A stretch of DNA of 64,000 nucleotides from Rhynchopus sp. YZ270_cl-10. Taxonomy: Eukaryota > Euglenozoa > Diplonemea > Diplonemida > Diplonemidae. The notes below the pieces were generated by a model that saw only the letters and a list, made by a program, of their open reading frames with translations, did no database searches and had not been told where the DNA came from. Position numbers and translations under genes: made by a program. Where the stretch lies: assembly GCA_964035575.1 (NCBI GenBank), contig OZ037861.1, forward strand, positions 1,178,001-1,242,000, in the 5' to 3' direction. Shown here piece by piece: positions 29,483 to 40,404 of the stretch (the first letter of the stretch is position 1; each line of letters starts with the position of its first letter).

Positions 29483-30757
29483 ATGGGCGATCGTTGTGAT
29501 GAGTTCCAAATGCGCATTGGCGAAGGTGACTACTCTGTGAGTGGAACCACCATTTCTGACAGCGAGGCGGAGGCGATTGCCTGCGCACTGAGTCAAATCT
29601 CGCAGACCGAGGGGCGGCGGGTTACCCTTGACTTCTCAAACAATAAGATCAGCGAAAGGGGCATGCTTACGATTGCACGGTCTCTGCGCTCCATAAAATC
29701 TGCGTTAGTCGTTGACGTCGAAACCACCAAAGGGATCACTCGCGAGGTAGCCCGCGCCATAGGGGAAGCTGCATCACCATCTGCCCCCTTGGAGCTATTC
29801 TTCTTCGATTGCGACGTAGGTTCCGAAGGAGCTTCCGGCCTGGCAGAAGGATTGCAAGGACGGTCTGCGCCGGTTGAACTGCATCTTGGTACAAATTGGA
29901 TTGGTGATCGTGGTGCCACTGCGTTGGCAGAAACGTTGAAAACGTTGTCAAGCGGAACACGGTTTCACATCAACAACAACCGGCTAGGCTGTGAAGGCGC
30001 GGCCGCATTTGGCGCTGTATTAAAATCGTGTGCACCTGACATCCACATCAACCTCTCAGCGAACGACAGCAATATGGGTGAAGGGGTTCTCGCCCTCGCA
30101 GAAGGCCTTCAAGCCTGCACCGCACAACACATTGTCCTCTCCCTCATGCACTTCAACGTTACCCGGAAAGGGTGTGCTGCGCTTGGGGAGGCGTTGAAAT
30201 CGTGTCCAACCGGGACGTCGTTGGTTCTCCGGTATGCTTCGTTGACAGGAGAATCCGCGGTGCTGTTATCAGAAGGGGTCAAACACTGTGCAGAAGATGT
30301 GACGTTGGATGTGGCATGCAATGATATAGGTGATGTAGGTGCGGTCGCGATGGCGGGAGCGTTGAGGTCCTGTGGAAAGGGGGTGACTTTGGTGATGGAG
30401 TCGAATGCAATCGGGGATGCGGGGGCGACGGCCGTCGCAGCAGCGCTGCAGGAAACGCAGGCAGCGTGTATCGATCTCTCGATGAATCCGCTCACGTCGT
30501 GTGGGGTGGCGGCGCTTGCGGAAGGGCTCCGATGGAGGGACACACCATTAACGCTTAACCTGTCAGCATGCCATGGTGTTGGGGATGAGGGTGCGGAGCT
30601 CATGGCAGAGGCACTGCGGACCTGTTCAAATGGGGTTCGTGTCCTCATGAGTGCATGCTCTGTATCGCAGAAGGTTGCCACAGAAGTGTCAGAAAGTCTC
30701 GCAAACACACCTAACGTCTCCCTCGAAGTGGGTGCACAGTACGATGAGGGGTACTGA
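29483..30757 (+). CDS. Ribonuclease-inhibitor-type LRR protein
   Basis: 424 residues from MGDRCDEF. Most of the length is a run of about 12 leucine-rich repeats of 27-29 residues in the RI/NLRC3 style, each with a beta strand (LDFSNNKIS, LHLGTNWIG, LDVACNDIG, IDLSMNPL) and a helix (GATALAETLK, GAVAMAGALR, GVAALAEGLR). It would form a curved solenoid for protein binding. No NACHT, kinase or membrane segment is attached, so it may be a stand-alone adaptor or inhibitor. It follows the BspA-type LRR gene by about 600 bp but is a different LRR class. The repeats are diverged at the DNA level, unlike those in its neighbour, which suggests an older gene under constraint. No introns seen. Confidence 0.85.
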   Translation: MGDRCDEFQMRIGEGDYSVSGTTISDSEAEAIACALSQISQTEGRRVTLDFSNNKISERGMLTIARSLRSIKSALVVDVETTKGITREVARAIGEAASPSAPLELFFFDCDVGSEGASGLAEGLQGRSAPVELHLGTNWIGDRGATALAETLKTLSSGTRFHINNNRLGCEGAAAFGAVLKSCAPDIHINLSANDSNMGEGVLALAEGLQACTAQHIVLSLMHFNVTRKGCAALGEALKSCPTGTSLVLRYASLTGESAVLLSEGVKHCAEDVTLDVACNDIGDVGAVAMAGALRSCGKGVTLVMESNAIGDAGATAVAAALQETQAACIDLSMNPLTSCGVAALAEGLRWRDTPLTLNLSACHGVGDEGAELMAEALRTCSNGVRVLMSACSVSQKVATEVSESLANTPNVSLEVGAQYDEGY

Positions 30758-31676
30758 ACAACAGCATGATCAGAAAAGGAGGAGAGGAAGAGGAAGGGGG
30801 GGGTGTGGAGGTGTCATTATGTTTGCTCCCAAAACACGAGAGACCCCCTCTACTCTTGCATGTCGGAGTCACCCCCTTCACGATGCTGTGATTCCACACA
30901 GTACCAAATGAGTTCTATCGTGGCTATAGGGAGAATGATACAATGTCCATAACACGTAGGGGGAGGGGGAAGGAAAAAGCGTGACAGTCCGATGTCCGAT
31001 GCCGGTGTGTACAACGCTGTTTTCATTCCCTTCAGAATTGGATGTGTTGCTTTTATATGCGCCCTTCGAAAAACCACATAAAATGGTGAGCCACCCCCCG
31101 AGAGGGTACCAACTGCGTAGTGAATAAGGCAACAACTGCGGATGGATGGTCCGGTGTTTTTGGTCAGTGCTCAATCCCAATCATTGTTGCGTCACCAACC
31201 AGGGCCGCAGGTTTGATGTTGACATGGGGTGCAGAGCGTTCCATTCCGCTGAGAGGAGAACACAGAAAAACACAAGAACTCTGAACAAAACCTGGTGAGA
31301 GGAGTTGATATTCAGGCCCTTTTGGCAAGAGGCTTGGATTTTTTTTGTCGCAAAACACAAAAAACGGCATAAAAAAAATCATGAATATATGGTGGAACGT
31401 TTTTTTTTCTTTTTAGGTTCCTAAGCGAGAGGCTTCGGTTCTCCTAAACTTTTTTTTTTGGGGGGAGGGGTTGTTTCAGAACGTTATTTTTTTTTAAAGC
31501 TGGGCGTGATTCCTTTTCCGTTCAACAAATTTTTTTTTCCGGATTGTCACCGTTTTCACTGACCGGGGCGTTCCAAGAAAAAAAGATACTTGTAAGAAAA
31601 CTGATACACGAACAAAACAATCCCAAGAGACTAACTGTCGCTTCTCTGAGAGAAGGTATCCCATGGGTGCAGACCA
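30758..31676. other. Gene-poor spacer
   Basis: Short open frames only, on both strands. The minus frame 30878-31180 is somewhat protein-like but has no recognisable domain. Long T tracts occur from 31400 onward. Confidence 0.3.
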
Positions 31677-31800
31677 CATGACTGTGAAGTAAATGATAAT
31701 GCTTGGCTTTTGTTGGCCTTACAACGGTGAAATGAAACGCAGTAGTAAAAAACCACCAAGTCAAGTTATCTTGTTTTTTTCTTTCACTTTCACAGTCGTG
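31677..31800. repeat. MITE family 1, copy B
   Basis: Ends are catgactgtgaagtaaatga and its inverted form ttcactttcacagtcgtg. Same family as 537-656 and 50742-50854, diverged inside. Confidence 0.6.
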
Positions 31801-32194
31801 AAGAGGGGGTGCTTAGGGATTTTTGTCGAAACACAACACAACACTACAATAAAACTCAGAGACAGAATCATTCTGCTTTCCTCTGTGTTGAGGTTACAGT
31901 ACGAGAGAGTGAGTTTCTGTGCTTCCCTTCCTTTTTTTTATACGGTGGCTAAGCTTGACATGCTTAGGACCAAGATATTATATTTTCTGGAAGAAAAAAA
32001 AAACCCTTTTTTTTTCTCTCTTTTCTTGCACGTGCCTGCATCCCTTGAGGTGTCTGCACGTTATCAAAAAAAAAATCACTTTATATTCTTTAATGTGCCT
32101 ACGTTGGGCAAATATCATTTAATATCTCTCAAAATGCAGAGTTCAGGGACTACCCCTCCCCGTGCTTTGCATTTCAAAAGTTAATTTTTCTTTT

Positions 32195-32243
32195 CAAGGT
32201 GACTAAGCGAAGAGAGTGCTTAGGGTCATCTTCTAAACTTTTC
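32195..32243 (+). repeat. Dispersed CTAAGC/GCTTAG hairpin motif
   Basis: Reads aaggtgactaagcgaagaga, a gtgcttagggtcatctt arm, then aaacttttc. The loop is longer than in other copies, while both stem arms are kept. Confidence 0.6.
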
Positions 32244-32525
32244 ATTTTTCTTGTTTTTAAAAACTCTCGTGAAGAGGTGTGTGCACGAGAGAGAAAAAAG
32301 GCACAGTAATCTTAGGTTTGTCTTCCTTGGCCCGAAGAATGGCACTGTGTTATTGCTTTTCTCGGGGTAAGGTTGCAGGCCATTTGTCACAACACAACAT
32401 CACAACACACAAAGGTACCCCGGGCAAAATTGTGGAATGATAAAAAACGCAACTTTAAAAAAAGCCTTTTTTTTTGAAAGTTCTTTTTTATCCCACTGCA
32501 TAGTTTTTTTCTTTCTTTGGGTACA

Positions 32526-32592
32526 CTGACAAGAGAGAAGGCTTTTGTATTTCAAGTCCATACATTTCTTTTCAAGGTGACTCAGCACGAGA
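32526..32592 (+). repeat. Aggcttttgtatttcaagtc block plus half hairpin
   Basis: A second dispersed word (agagagaaggcttttgtatt) immediately precedes a partial hairpin copy (caaggtgactcagcacgaga). The first word also occurs at 429-458 and 27386-27415. Their adjacency here suggests both belong to one longer repeat. Confidence 0.5.
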
Positions 32593-32667
32593 CACAAAAA
32601 GGATCCAAAAATACAACAAAAAAGATTGATGAATAACCAATGTTCAAAACATTAAGTAATCTAATCA

Positions 32668-32705
32668 GACTAAGCACGAGGGGCTTAGGGTCATCTTGTA
32701 AACGT
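32668..32705 (+). repeat. Dispersed CTAAGC/GCTTAG hairpin motif
   Basis: Reads gactaagcacgaggggctta, then gggtcatcttgtaaac. The lead-in taatctaatca resembles that of the copy at 27096. Confidence 0.6.
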
Positions 32706-33033
32706 TACCTTCACTTAGAACAAACCAACGGACTTTCCTCTTCCTCTTTTCCTCTTCGTCCCTCTCTCCGCGCTTCTTCAGGGACGAACTGGAGTGCCTG
32801 TCCAAAAAAAGCTTCTTGTGGAGCACACTCTAGGGTGGCTACACTAATACAATTGAGTTTTTAAAATATCAAAAAAATAGGTGTGGCTAGTTCCTTAAGA
32901 ACAAAACAGTTCCCGACGTAAGGCCTCTTGCCCACAGCAAGACGATCTCCATGTGTGTTGTGCACTCTCCAATGATGTGTGTTTTAATTTTTTTTTGTTG
33001 ACTTTTTTTTTCCAGCGTGCCTGTCAGTGTATT

Positions 33034-33157
33034 TAACCACCTGATTTTGCCTTGAGATTTGATGGAGTTTGGTGGGTGTAAAAAAAGTGGTTTTAAAGAC
33101 CACTAAACTGCATCAAAACACCACCAAAATTTCAGGTAAAAATCAGATGCTTAAACT
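33034..33157. repeat. Decayed foldback element
   Basis: Left end ttaaccacctgattttgcc and right end ggtaaaaatcagatgcttaa are imperfect inverted copies, with tggtg/caccac words inside. The ends resemble those of the MITE at 14225-14341. Confidence 0.45.
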
Positions 33158-33223
33158 TGTCTTAATCATTTTTTTTATTGTTCTGCATACGGTGAAAGCG
33201 TTCGCACTTTCAACTTCTCTTTT

Positions 33224-33262
33224 TTGATGACTAAGCACAGGCTTAGGATCATCTTATAATTT
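33224..33262 (+). repeat. Dispersed CTAAGC/GCTTAG hairpin motif
   Basis: Reads gatgactaagcacaggctta, then ggatcatcttataa. Shortened loop; followed by a T-rich tract. Confidence 0.6.
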
Positions 33263-33479
33263 TTTGTTATTTTTTTCTCTCTTTTTTTTTTTTTTGACTC
33301 TCGTTCAGGGCGTTCGCTATCGCCATCGTTTTTTCCTGATCGTGGCGAAATGCCAAAAACCCCGAAATTTTCGTTTTTTTACTAGTGCTTAAAATAGGTC
33401 AAAAAAAATTTTCCCGCCGGAGAGAAGTTAGTTCGTGGGGTGAATCCCTGGTACTGAATGGTCAAAAAAAATTTGCGAT

Positions 33480-34307
33480 TTGCGCGTGATCCCTTCCCCA
33501 GCACAAGTGATATTACAGCTGAACTTTCCTGATACTAAAACCAGCAAAACGATGGAGAATTTCATCAATCCCCCCTCACTGAGGGTCTCTTTGTGTTGTT
33601 TAATCAAACAGATGTACAAGAGAGGCATCTGTCATATGAGACTTCATCCTTATTTTGATTATTTTCAACTCTCTGCCGTTGAAAGTAGAGTTGACACGAG
33701 CAGTGACACCTTCTATAACAGGGGGTACGGTACACCTTCAGCAGACTGCAGGATTGAGGAGCGAGCGGGAGTGCTGGGGAAACTTCCTCTCACGGCAGGC
33801 GGGTTTGCGGATGATTTTGAGTACAGTGGACACCCCTCTACGACCCCCCCTCCGGGGGGGTCTACAGGGTGGTGGGGAGAAATCTCTCTCTCTCTTTTTT
33901 TTTTTTTTTTTTCCCCCTTTTTTTATTTATTTATTTATTTATACAGGGTTTCGCCCCGGTGGGGCGAAGCCCTGGGGCGAAATAAAATGTCATTTTTTCA
34001 GGAAAAGATTTTTTTAACGAAAAAAAATATTTTTCGCCCCGGGGCGAACGCCCTGCTCTCGTTTGATTGCAACAAGTCGATACACATTTGTCTTGGCAGT
34101 CGAAGAACACGAGAGCCCTCTTCACATTGTCTTCATCTCTCTCACACAGGGATGAGATGTAAGCCATTCTGCAAAAGCCCGTACCACCTGATTATTGACC
34201 CCCCTGAGTTTACCTGGTGTTTGCAGGTCCCGCCAAAATACCGGCAAAACACCAAAAAAAAAATCTCAGGATCGAAACCATGTGGTCCGTACCTAGCCTT
34301 CACCTAA
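33480..34307 (+). other. Open stretch with weak coding signal
   Basis: A 275-codon plus frame starting with an ATG-like context but crossing a long T tract and a GC hairpin (33943-33973). The first part (ESRVDTSSDTFYNRGYGTPS, then ADCRIEERAGVLGKL) is protein-like; the middle is low complexity. It may hold a small exon or remnant near 33670-33840. No domain recognised. Confidence 0.25.
33943..33973. repeat. GC-rich hairpin
   Basis: cagggtttcgcccc, a ggt loop, then ggggcgaagccctg, nearly perfect pairing over 14 bp. A further ggggcgaaa/tttcgcccc pair lies at 33973-34045. It stands out from the AT-rich surroundings. Confidence 0.6.
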
Positions 34308-35627
34308 AGGTGACATTGAGAAGAGGATATATATTTATAAAGACACCATATCTCACCCCAAAACAATATAGGTTATCAAAACAACCTTGGGGGTAGTGTG
34401 GGTGTCTTTTTTTTCTTGTATTTGCACAGAGAGAGGGGGCATTTTTTTTTTTTGCTGCTTTTTTCTCCGTTTTTTCCTTGCGTTTTTTTTTTTTTTTTTT
34501 TCTGGTTTGTTCCTCATTTAGTTTATTTTGTTGCAGTTTTTGTTACGGTCTTTTTTTTTTTGTTCTGCATGTAACGCCAAGAGAAGAGAGAGATGTTTGT
34601 ATCCCGGGGTTTTGGGTACAGTACTACCCCATCCCCTTATTGCGCACTAGGTTGTGGCCGGGGGTCTGGGGTCTGGGGTTTTTGGGCCGAAAAACCCCCC
34701 TTTTTTATTACTCAGGCTGCCCCCCCCCTATTTTCTCTTGGCCCGAAACTACTTTTATTTTTTACTCTTTCTTTTTTCATGCGCATCACTCCGGGGTTCG
34801 ATAACCCGCGGAGTGTCAGTGCCTGCGTCCCAGAGGCGTTTTGCACTATCAACTTCACTTTTTCCAGCATAAAAGAAAGAGGGAACATTATGACTGATCC
34901 CTCCTCCTATGCGATCAATTCATTGATTGCATATGTTGAAATACTTTTTTTTTTTTCACCCAGCGTTTTTTTTTTGGTGGCATATAGTGCTGATTTATCA
35001 CAGATTTAAATTTCTACCTTTTTATTTTTCAAAAAATAAACACCCTCCCCCTTGCTCTCTTGTCTCGACAATCGTGCACTATGTGTCGGGTGGCAGCTAA
35101 GTACCTGTCAGCTTCACAACTCTTCAGCGGAAGATGGACCGCCGGTCGACGATGTGGTTGTGTAGTAGCACACTAAGGGTACGAGCAAAGCCGTTTGGTT
35201 TCCTTTATTCATAATTTTGTTTATTTTTTTTGAGAATAATAAAACGACGGATCTGGGGGGGTGGGGGGACCATTTCAACCTCTCCCCCCCCTTCCTTTCC
35301 CGTTTTCCCTCGCTATTTTTACCCTTTTTTTTTTTTGGAGGGGGGAAAGAGAAAAACCCGTATGTACATGTGTACACACAATCTTTCAACGTTTCCTTGT
35401 TCCCCTTTTCCATCCATTAAAAAAAAGAATTTCAAAAAAAGTACCCCCCAGCGGGGCACTGAAGAGCAGGGCTGTATGCGGTAATCACTCCCCGAATCCC
35501 ATATTTCGGAGGGTACCTTTTTTTTTCCCCCCACTTTTCGCTGAATCCCTTACACCCCCCCTGCTGAAGAGCCCACATTCTTCACAACAAATGGCAAACG
35601 GCGCGTCTGTTGCCTTCTTGTTTTTCA

Positions 35628-35672
35628 AGGTGACTAAGCACGAGAGTCTTAGGTTTTAATTTTATCTCATAA
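35628..35672 (+). repeat. Dispersed CTAAGC/GCTTAG hairpin motif
   Basis: Reads aaggtgactaagcacgagag then tcttaggt, followed by a variant tail with ttttatctcataaaa. First of three copies within 350 bp. Confidence 0.55.
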
Positions 35673-35695
35673 AATTTTCTTTTTTTTTTCCTCCA

Positions 35696-35740
35696 AGGTT
35701 GACTTAGCACGCGGCTTGGGATCATCTTATAAACTTTTCT
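35696..35740 (+). repeat. Dispersed CTAAGC/GCTTAG hairpin motif
   Basis: Reads ggttgacttagcacgcggct then tgggatcatcttataaac. It lies 24 bp after the previous copy, so the pair is a near-tandem. Confidence 0.55.
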
Positions 35741-35958
35741 TTTCTTTTTGTGTGTGTGTCTGCGCACAGCGAAGAACATACGTTGTGCGTTTTTTTTTCT
35801 TTTCTTTTTTTTCGGTGCCTGCGTCCACAGAGTCGCCCTTTTTTTTTTGCACCCTTTTTACAACATCCATTTTTTTGTGTTTTTTGTTTTGCTGCTAAAT
35901 TCGTTTCTTGTTAATAATATACCACACCACCGTGCCGTAGTGTGGGGTGTGCCTTTCG

Positions 35959-35992
35959 AGGGTGACTAAGCACTGCTTGGCTTCATCTCTTA
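35959..35992 (+). repeat. Dispersed CTAAGC/GCTTAG hairpin motif, short copy
   Basis: Reads agggtgactaagcactgctt then ggcttcatctctta. The loop is reduced to a few bases. Confidence 0.5.
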
Positions 35993-37254
35993 TTTTTTTT
36001 TCTTCTTTTTCTTTTTCTTTTTCTTTTCCTTTTTTGTAATTCAGTGGTGTGTGTCAGAGAAAAACTTTGCACACACACATACCGGATGGTAAAAAAAAAA
36101 AAAACAATCTCGCTGAGAGTGCTGCCAAAAAAAAAAAACGAGTTATGAACAAGCAGACACACCAGCAAGCAATCTTTCCCTCCCTCCCTTCCCCCCCTTT
36201 TCTTCCCTCGTGAGCACACAGGAGAGACCCCCTCGGGGACCCTTCCCTCTTTTGGTACCGTGTGCCCACAGTGAGCCACACGTTCAAAAAAAAGCGGTCC
36301 CTTTTTGCCAGTTGTGCGTTTTAGGAAGGGTTAACTTCCTCTTTAGCCTGCAGACTCTATATTTTTCTTGGAGCTTCGCGGTGTATGCTCCGTTTCGAAA
36401 GTGGAGATTTTTGCACAACTGTGGCAACACAACTCCCGAGGGCACGCTATGCAACTCCCCCAACAATTTATCAAAATCAAAAAAAAATCAAAAAAAAAAA
36501 GCCTTTTTTTTTCGCTTCATCCAGCCAATCTCTTCAAGGAGCGAGCGAGGTGTCGAAAATTGTTAGTTTTTTTTTCTCTTTTTTCTTTTTTTGAATTTGG
36601 ACTTTGTTTTTTTACGGTCCGCATAGCTTTTTTAAACATAGCGGAAAACGACATGAAAAAATAAACAACACTGTGAAAAACACCGCTTTTTTTTGGGTGG
36701 AAACGCGGTGTTTGTGTGTAGACTACTACCAGTAACCAGCAAATGTCTGTCTTCTTTTTTTGTTCTTTCTTCCAACAGCATAAAATGGCTGAGGCCCTCC
36801 CCATATCACATATTCCTGGACAAAAAACTCCATCTTTCGATTTGAAAGAATATCTTAATCATATTCGTGTAGTGGTAACATTACATTCGCTTAGAGAGAG
36901 AGAGAGAGAGAGAGCGAGGAGACCATTTTTCTTTTTTACCCACACAACTTTTGTGTAGCGGAAAGTGTCAACGTCGTTCACCTCACCCCCCAACCGTGCT
37001 CCGCAACACTATTACCCCAACAGGTGAGAGATAATAGTGTGTGTGGAAGCGTCAATTCGAGTAGTCCTCAAACAGCTTACAAGAAAGGGGGGGTGAAGGG
37101 GAAGGACAACACTATTGACGTTAGAGGTTTTAAAAAAATATATTTGTACCTTTTTTGTGGGAATGGCAAAGATTCCCTTATCTTATGTACGAAATAGTCA
37201 ACGAAAATGACCTGTTACGATTTTAAAAAAAAGGTTATTTCCCCCCCAGATGTT

Positions 37255-39014
37255 ATATCACTCATTCTCCGAAATTGCGTATCATTTTTCAGATTTTTCA
37301 CTCACTCGACCCAGATGCATATTTTTTATCGTCCGACCCCGGAATTGAACGTTTCGAAACCGCGCTTTCAAAAAAAATAAAAATCTCAAAAAAATAAAAA
37401 AAATCTTTTTTCTGAAATCACCGCGAGAGTTTTTACCTCCCACTCTCAGCAACAGGTGAGAAAAGGACAGATGCATATTTTTTTCTGAAAATACGCGGAA
37501 TGGTGTTTCCGGACTCCAAACTTTTCAAAGAAAAAAAAATCGAGCATTTTAGTCAAAAAACTATTACAGGGGGCGGGCCGAATACAAGGGGCGCCCCTTA
37601 TATTTGGCGTGCCAAATCGGTAAAAATGGGCCAAAATCCCCTCTCCCTCGGGGTGGCTTTTTCAGGAGGCGGGTAAGGACTCGAGGCCGGAACCCTCGTT
37701 TTTCGGCGTTTCCGAAATCCGTCCGGCAAGTGGTGGGGTCATTTCGAAAAAATGGACCAATTTTTAGGTGTTTAAATTTTCCCCCATTTTTGGCCCTAAC
37801 ACACAGCTTTACCCGTTTTCACTCGGTTTGTACACATTTTCAGGCCATGTTTGACCTGAAAAGCCAGTTCATACGGGCACCAGACAGTTGTACGGGTGTT
37901 AGTGATCCCCGCGAAGCCATCCGCGAACTACGTGTAGGCAGTGAAGCTGCTCAGTACGCACATTCCATTTGCAACCGAAAGAGTGTGCCTTTGTACACCT
38001 ACTGGTAAAAGACAAGCATCTGCCACTATCTGTGAATTTACCAAAAGCCCCAGCCCCAGGCCACTACATCTCCTCACTAAAGCAGATAGGTCTATTCTCT
38101 TGAACTCCCCTCTTCGTATCGTATGAAACGAAAATAGCAAGTGCAGCGAGTGGGTAAGGAAATCGCCCGCCGCAGGCGGGTTTTTTTGAAGTAACACTCA
38201 AATTTTGCACCTACTTTCTTCCCAACTGACGATTGACACTGGCGGGCAGAGTCAAAAATGGGTTCCCAGAACAGCAAAAGGGGGTGCCCCTTATATTTAG
38301 CGGGCACCCCGCGAAAATTTCCCAAACCCTAGGTGCCCCTTGTATTTGGCATGCCCTTTGTATTTGGCCTGCCCCTTATATTCGGCCCCCCCCCTGTAAA
38401 TTAAATTGGCTCCATTGTATAATACCCATATATAGGGCAATTCGGGTGCAATTTGGGTGTAAAAATGGGGTTGGCTCCACCGAAACCTGGCTGACATATA
38501 GTATTTTTCCGGCGGAAAAAAATCGTCAGAATTGAGAGAATTGTTGAAAATAGTTCCAAAGAAAAAAAAATCGGCAACTTTTGATAAAAACGTTTTTAGT
38601 GGAATAAGTCACCGAAGACCACCCAAAAAGGGGTTTCTAACCTGATCTCTTAGGAAAGTATAGGGGATACCTGAAAACGCCCCCCTCTCCCAAAATCCTT
38701 TGCGACATGAAGAGAGGCATAAAAAAAATCGTCCGACCCCGGAATTGAACGTTTTCACACCCGATCTTTCAAAATAAAAAAAAAAAATTTTTTTCTGGGG
38801 CGCGAGACATTAGTAGGATCCACCCGTCAACTCACACAGACGTTTAATGACCTCAGGGTGCAATATTTTTTTGCAAAAAGGCGCGGAATGGCATTTCCGG
38901 AGCGATCTGAAAAAATTCCGGGGTCGGAGAATTTTTTTAGTGAAAAAATAGTCACTTTAAATTGGCTCCATGGTTGGTCACAAGTGATACGCAGTTTCGG
39001 AGAATGAGTGATAT
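37255..39014. mobile_element. 1.76-kb TIR element, unclassified
   Basis: The ends are inverted copies over at least 30 bp with one mismatch (left atatcactcattctccg, right cggagaatgagtgatat). Further inside, matching blocks recur near both ends: the gtccgaccccggaattgaac block at about 37337 and 38733, and a gcggaatgg..ttccgga block at about 37495 and 38884. No transposase frame was found, so it would be non-autonomous. It contains the smaller element at 37566-38398. Confidence 0.6.
37566..38398. mobile_element. Nested element with TATATTTGGC-rich inverted ends
   Basis: Left acagggggcgggccgaatac and the right end in inverted form match over about 50 bp, including repeated ccccttatatttggc words. 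It lies inside the element at 37255-39014. The right end carries several degenerate copies of the about 24-bp word in tandem. No coding gene is evident inside. Confidence 0.5.
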
Positions 39015-39033
39015 ATGTGGGTTTTATGTTGTC

Positions 39034-39671
39034 CAGGGTATTAGGGTGGTTAAAAAAACTGGTTTTGAAAACCAGTTTTTCCAAAAACTGGTTTTCAAAA
39101 AAAAAAAAAAAAACAGAGAAATCTGGAGGGGAAAAAAAAACCGACACTTTTTTCACCAGGCCTTTCTGTAAATGTCGTCCCCAGATTAGGGCGGACTCGA
39201 TTTTTTCCCCCGCATTTTTTCCCCGCCTGGTAGAACCGTGGTTGAACCACGGGTGCCTTTGGGAAATGGATGTTCCTTGAATTTTTTTTGCCTGCGGCGC
39301 CATTTTTCATTTTTTGCTCCGCAAAAAAGGGTTCGTTGAGTGGCTCTGTGGTGTAAAAAGCTAGATTTTTACACCGTACCCTCAAAATTTTTTGCCTGCG
39401 GCGCCATTTTATACAGTCCCTATGTTCCCAATGTCTACCCTGGGTCAGCAGCGCTGAAAAATATTTTGAGCAAAAAACAAGCTGACCTCCCCAACTTGAA
39501 ATCTGGATTCCTGGATAAGACACTGACCCCACCCCCTAAAACCCCGAAAAAGGTGACTGTGTCCGTCAACGGTGGAGGTTTTCGCCGGAAACACTAGTTT
39601 TCGCCACCCAGGAGAGAAAACCAGAAAAACCAGTTTTTTCCGGAATTTTGGATTTTCACCCTAATACCCTG
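39034..39671. mobile_element. Non-autonomous hAT element with exact 8-bp target duplication
   Basis: Terminal inverted repeats are cagggtattagggtg (left) and its complement (right). The 8-bp sequence atgttgtc flanks both ends directly, at 39026-39033 and 39672-39679. CAGGG ends and an 8-bp duplication are hallmarks of hAT elements. The 638-bp interior holds no transposase; it shows internal palindromes such as aaaccagttttt near the left end. A hAT source could supply the enzyme; whether the element at 61605 could do so is unknown because their ends differ. Confidence 0.85.
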
Positions 39672-39854
39672 ATGTTGTCAGAAGAAAAAAAAAAAAAGAT
39701 TTTTTGTGTAGGCAGGTTTTTGCTTTTGAAAGACGGGACTTTGCTTCTGGCGGGAGCTTTGCTGAGCTCCCGTCTAATGAACGGTTCTCCACCGTCGTTT
39801 TTTTGTTAAACTCAAGCTGCTTTGTTGAAGCAGAAAAAGAAAAATAAAGCGATA

Positions 39855-40404
39855 ATATGGGTCGATTTCAAAACCCCCCCCCCCCAAAAGTTCTTTTTTG
39901 TCTTTTTCATGATATAGGCAGTTTTTTTGCAGTCTGAGGTCCGGAACCGCCCCAAAAACGATTTTCTGGGAGGTTTTGGGAGGTTTTGGGGCGAAATGGA
40001 CCTTTTTTGACCATTTTTATGGTATTTTTAGGCTGTTTTTGGCCCTTCTTCTTACACAGCCTATTGGGGGTCAAAATAGCTATTTTTGACCCCCAATCCT
40101 TGAGCCCAATCCGACCTGTTTTGGGCACATTTGGCACTTTTCTTGGTGCTTATTTGATGTTTTTTGGTCAAAAATAGCTATTTTGACCCCCAATAGGCTG
40201 TGTAAGAAGAAGGGCCAAAAACAGCCTAAAAATACCATAAAAATGGTCAAAAAAGGTCCATTTCGCCCCAAAACCACCCAAAACCTCCCAGAAAATCGTT
40301 TTTGGGGCGGTTCCGGACCTCAGACTGCAAAAAAACTGCCTATATCATGAAAAAGACAAAAAAGAACTTTTGGGGGGGGGGGGGGTTTTGAAATCGACCC
40401 ATAT
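39855..40404. mobile_element. 550-bp foldback element, near-identical arms
   Basis: Two arms of about 235 bp are inverted copies with very few differences (for example one base in the gggaggttttggg block), around a loop of about 70 bp. Ends read atatgggtcgatttcaaaac and the complement, next to C and G runs. No coding gene. High arm identity suggests recent origin or ongoing arm-to-arm conversion. Confidence 0.85.

Larger units (their letters stand above)
34308..37254. other. AT-rich, gene-poor region with hairpin motifs
   Basis: Dominated by homopolymer T and A runs. Apart from the hairpin copies listed separately, I see no gene, domain or splice structure. The many short frames rich in F and K are homopolymer artefacts. 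Confidence 0.4.

Noticed and set aside
34478-37254. Many short F- and K-rich frames
   Set aside because: Homopolymer T and A tracts generate them; no conserved motif is present.
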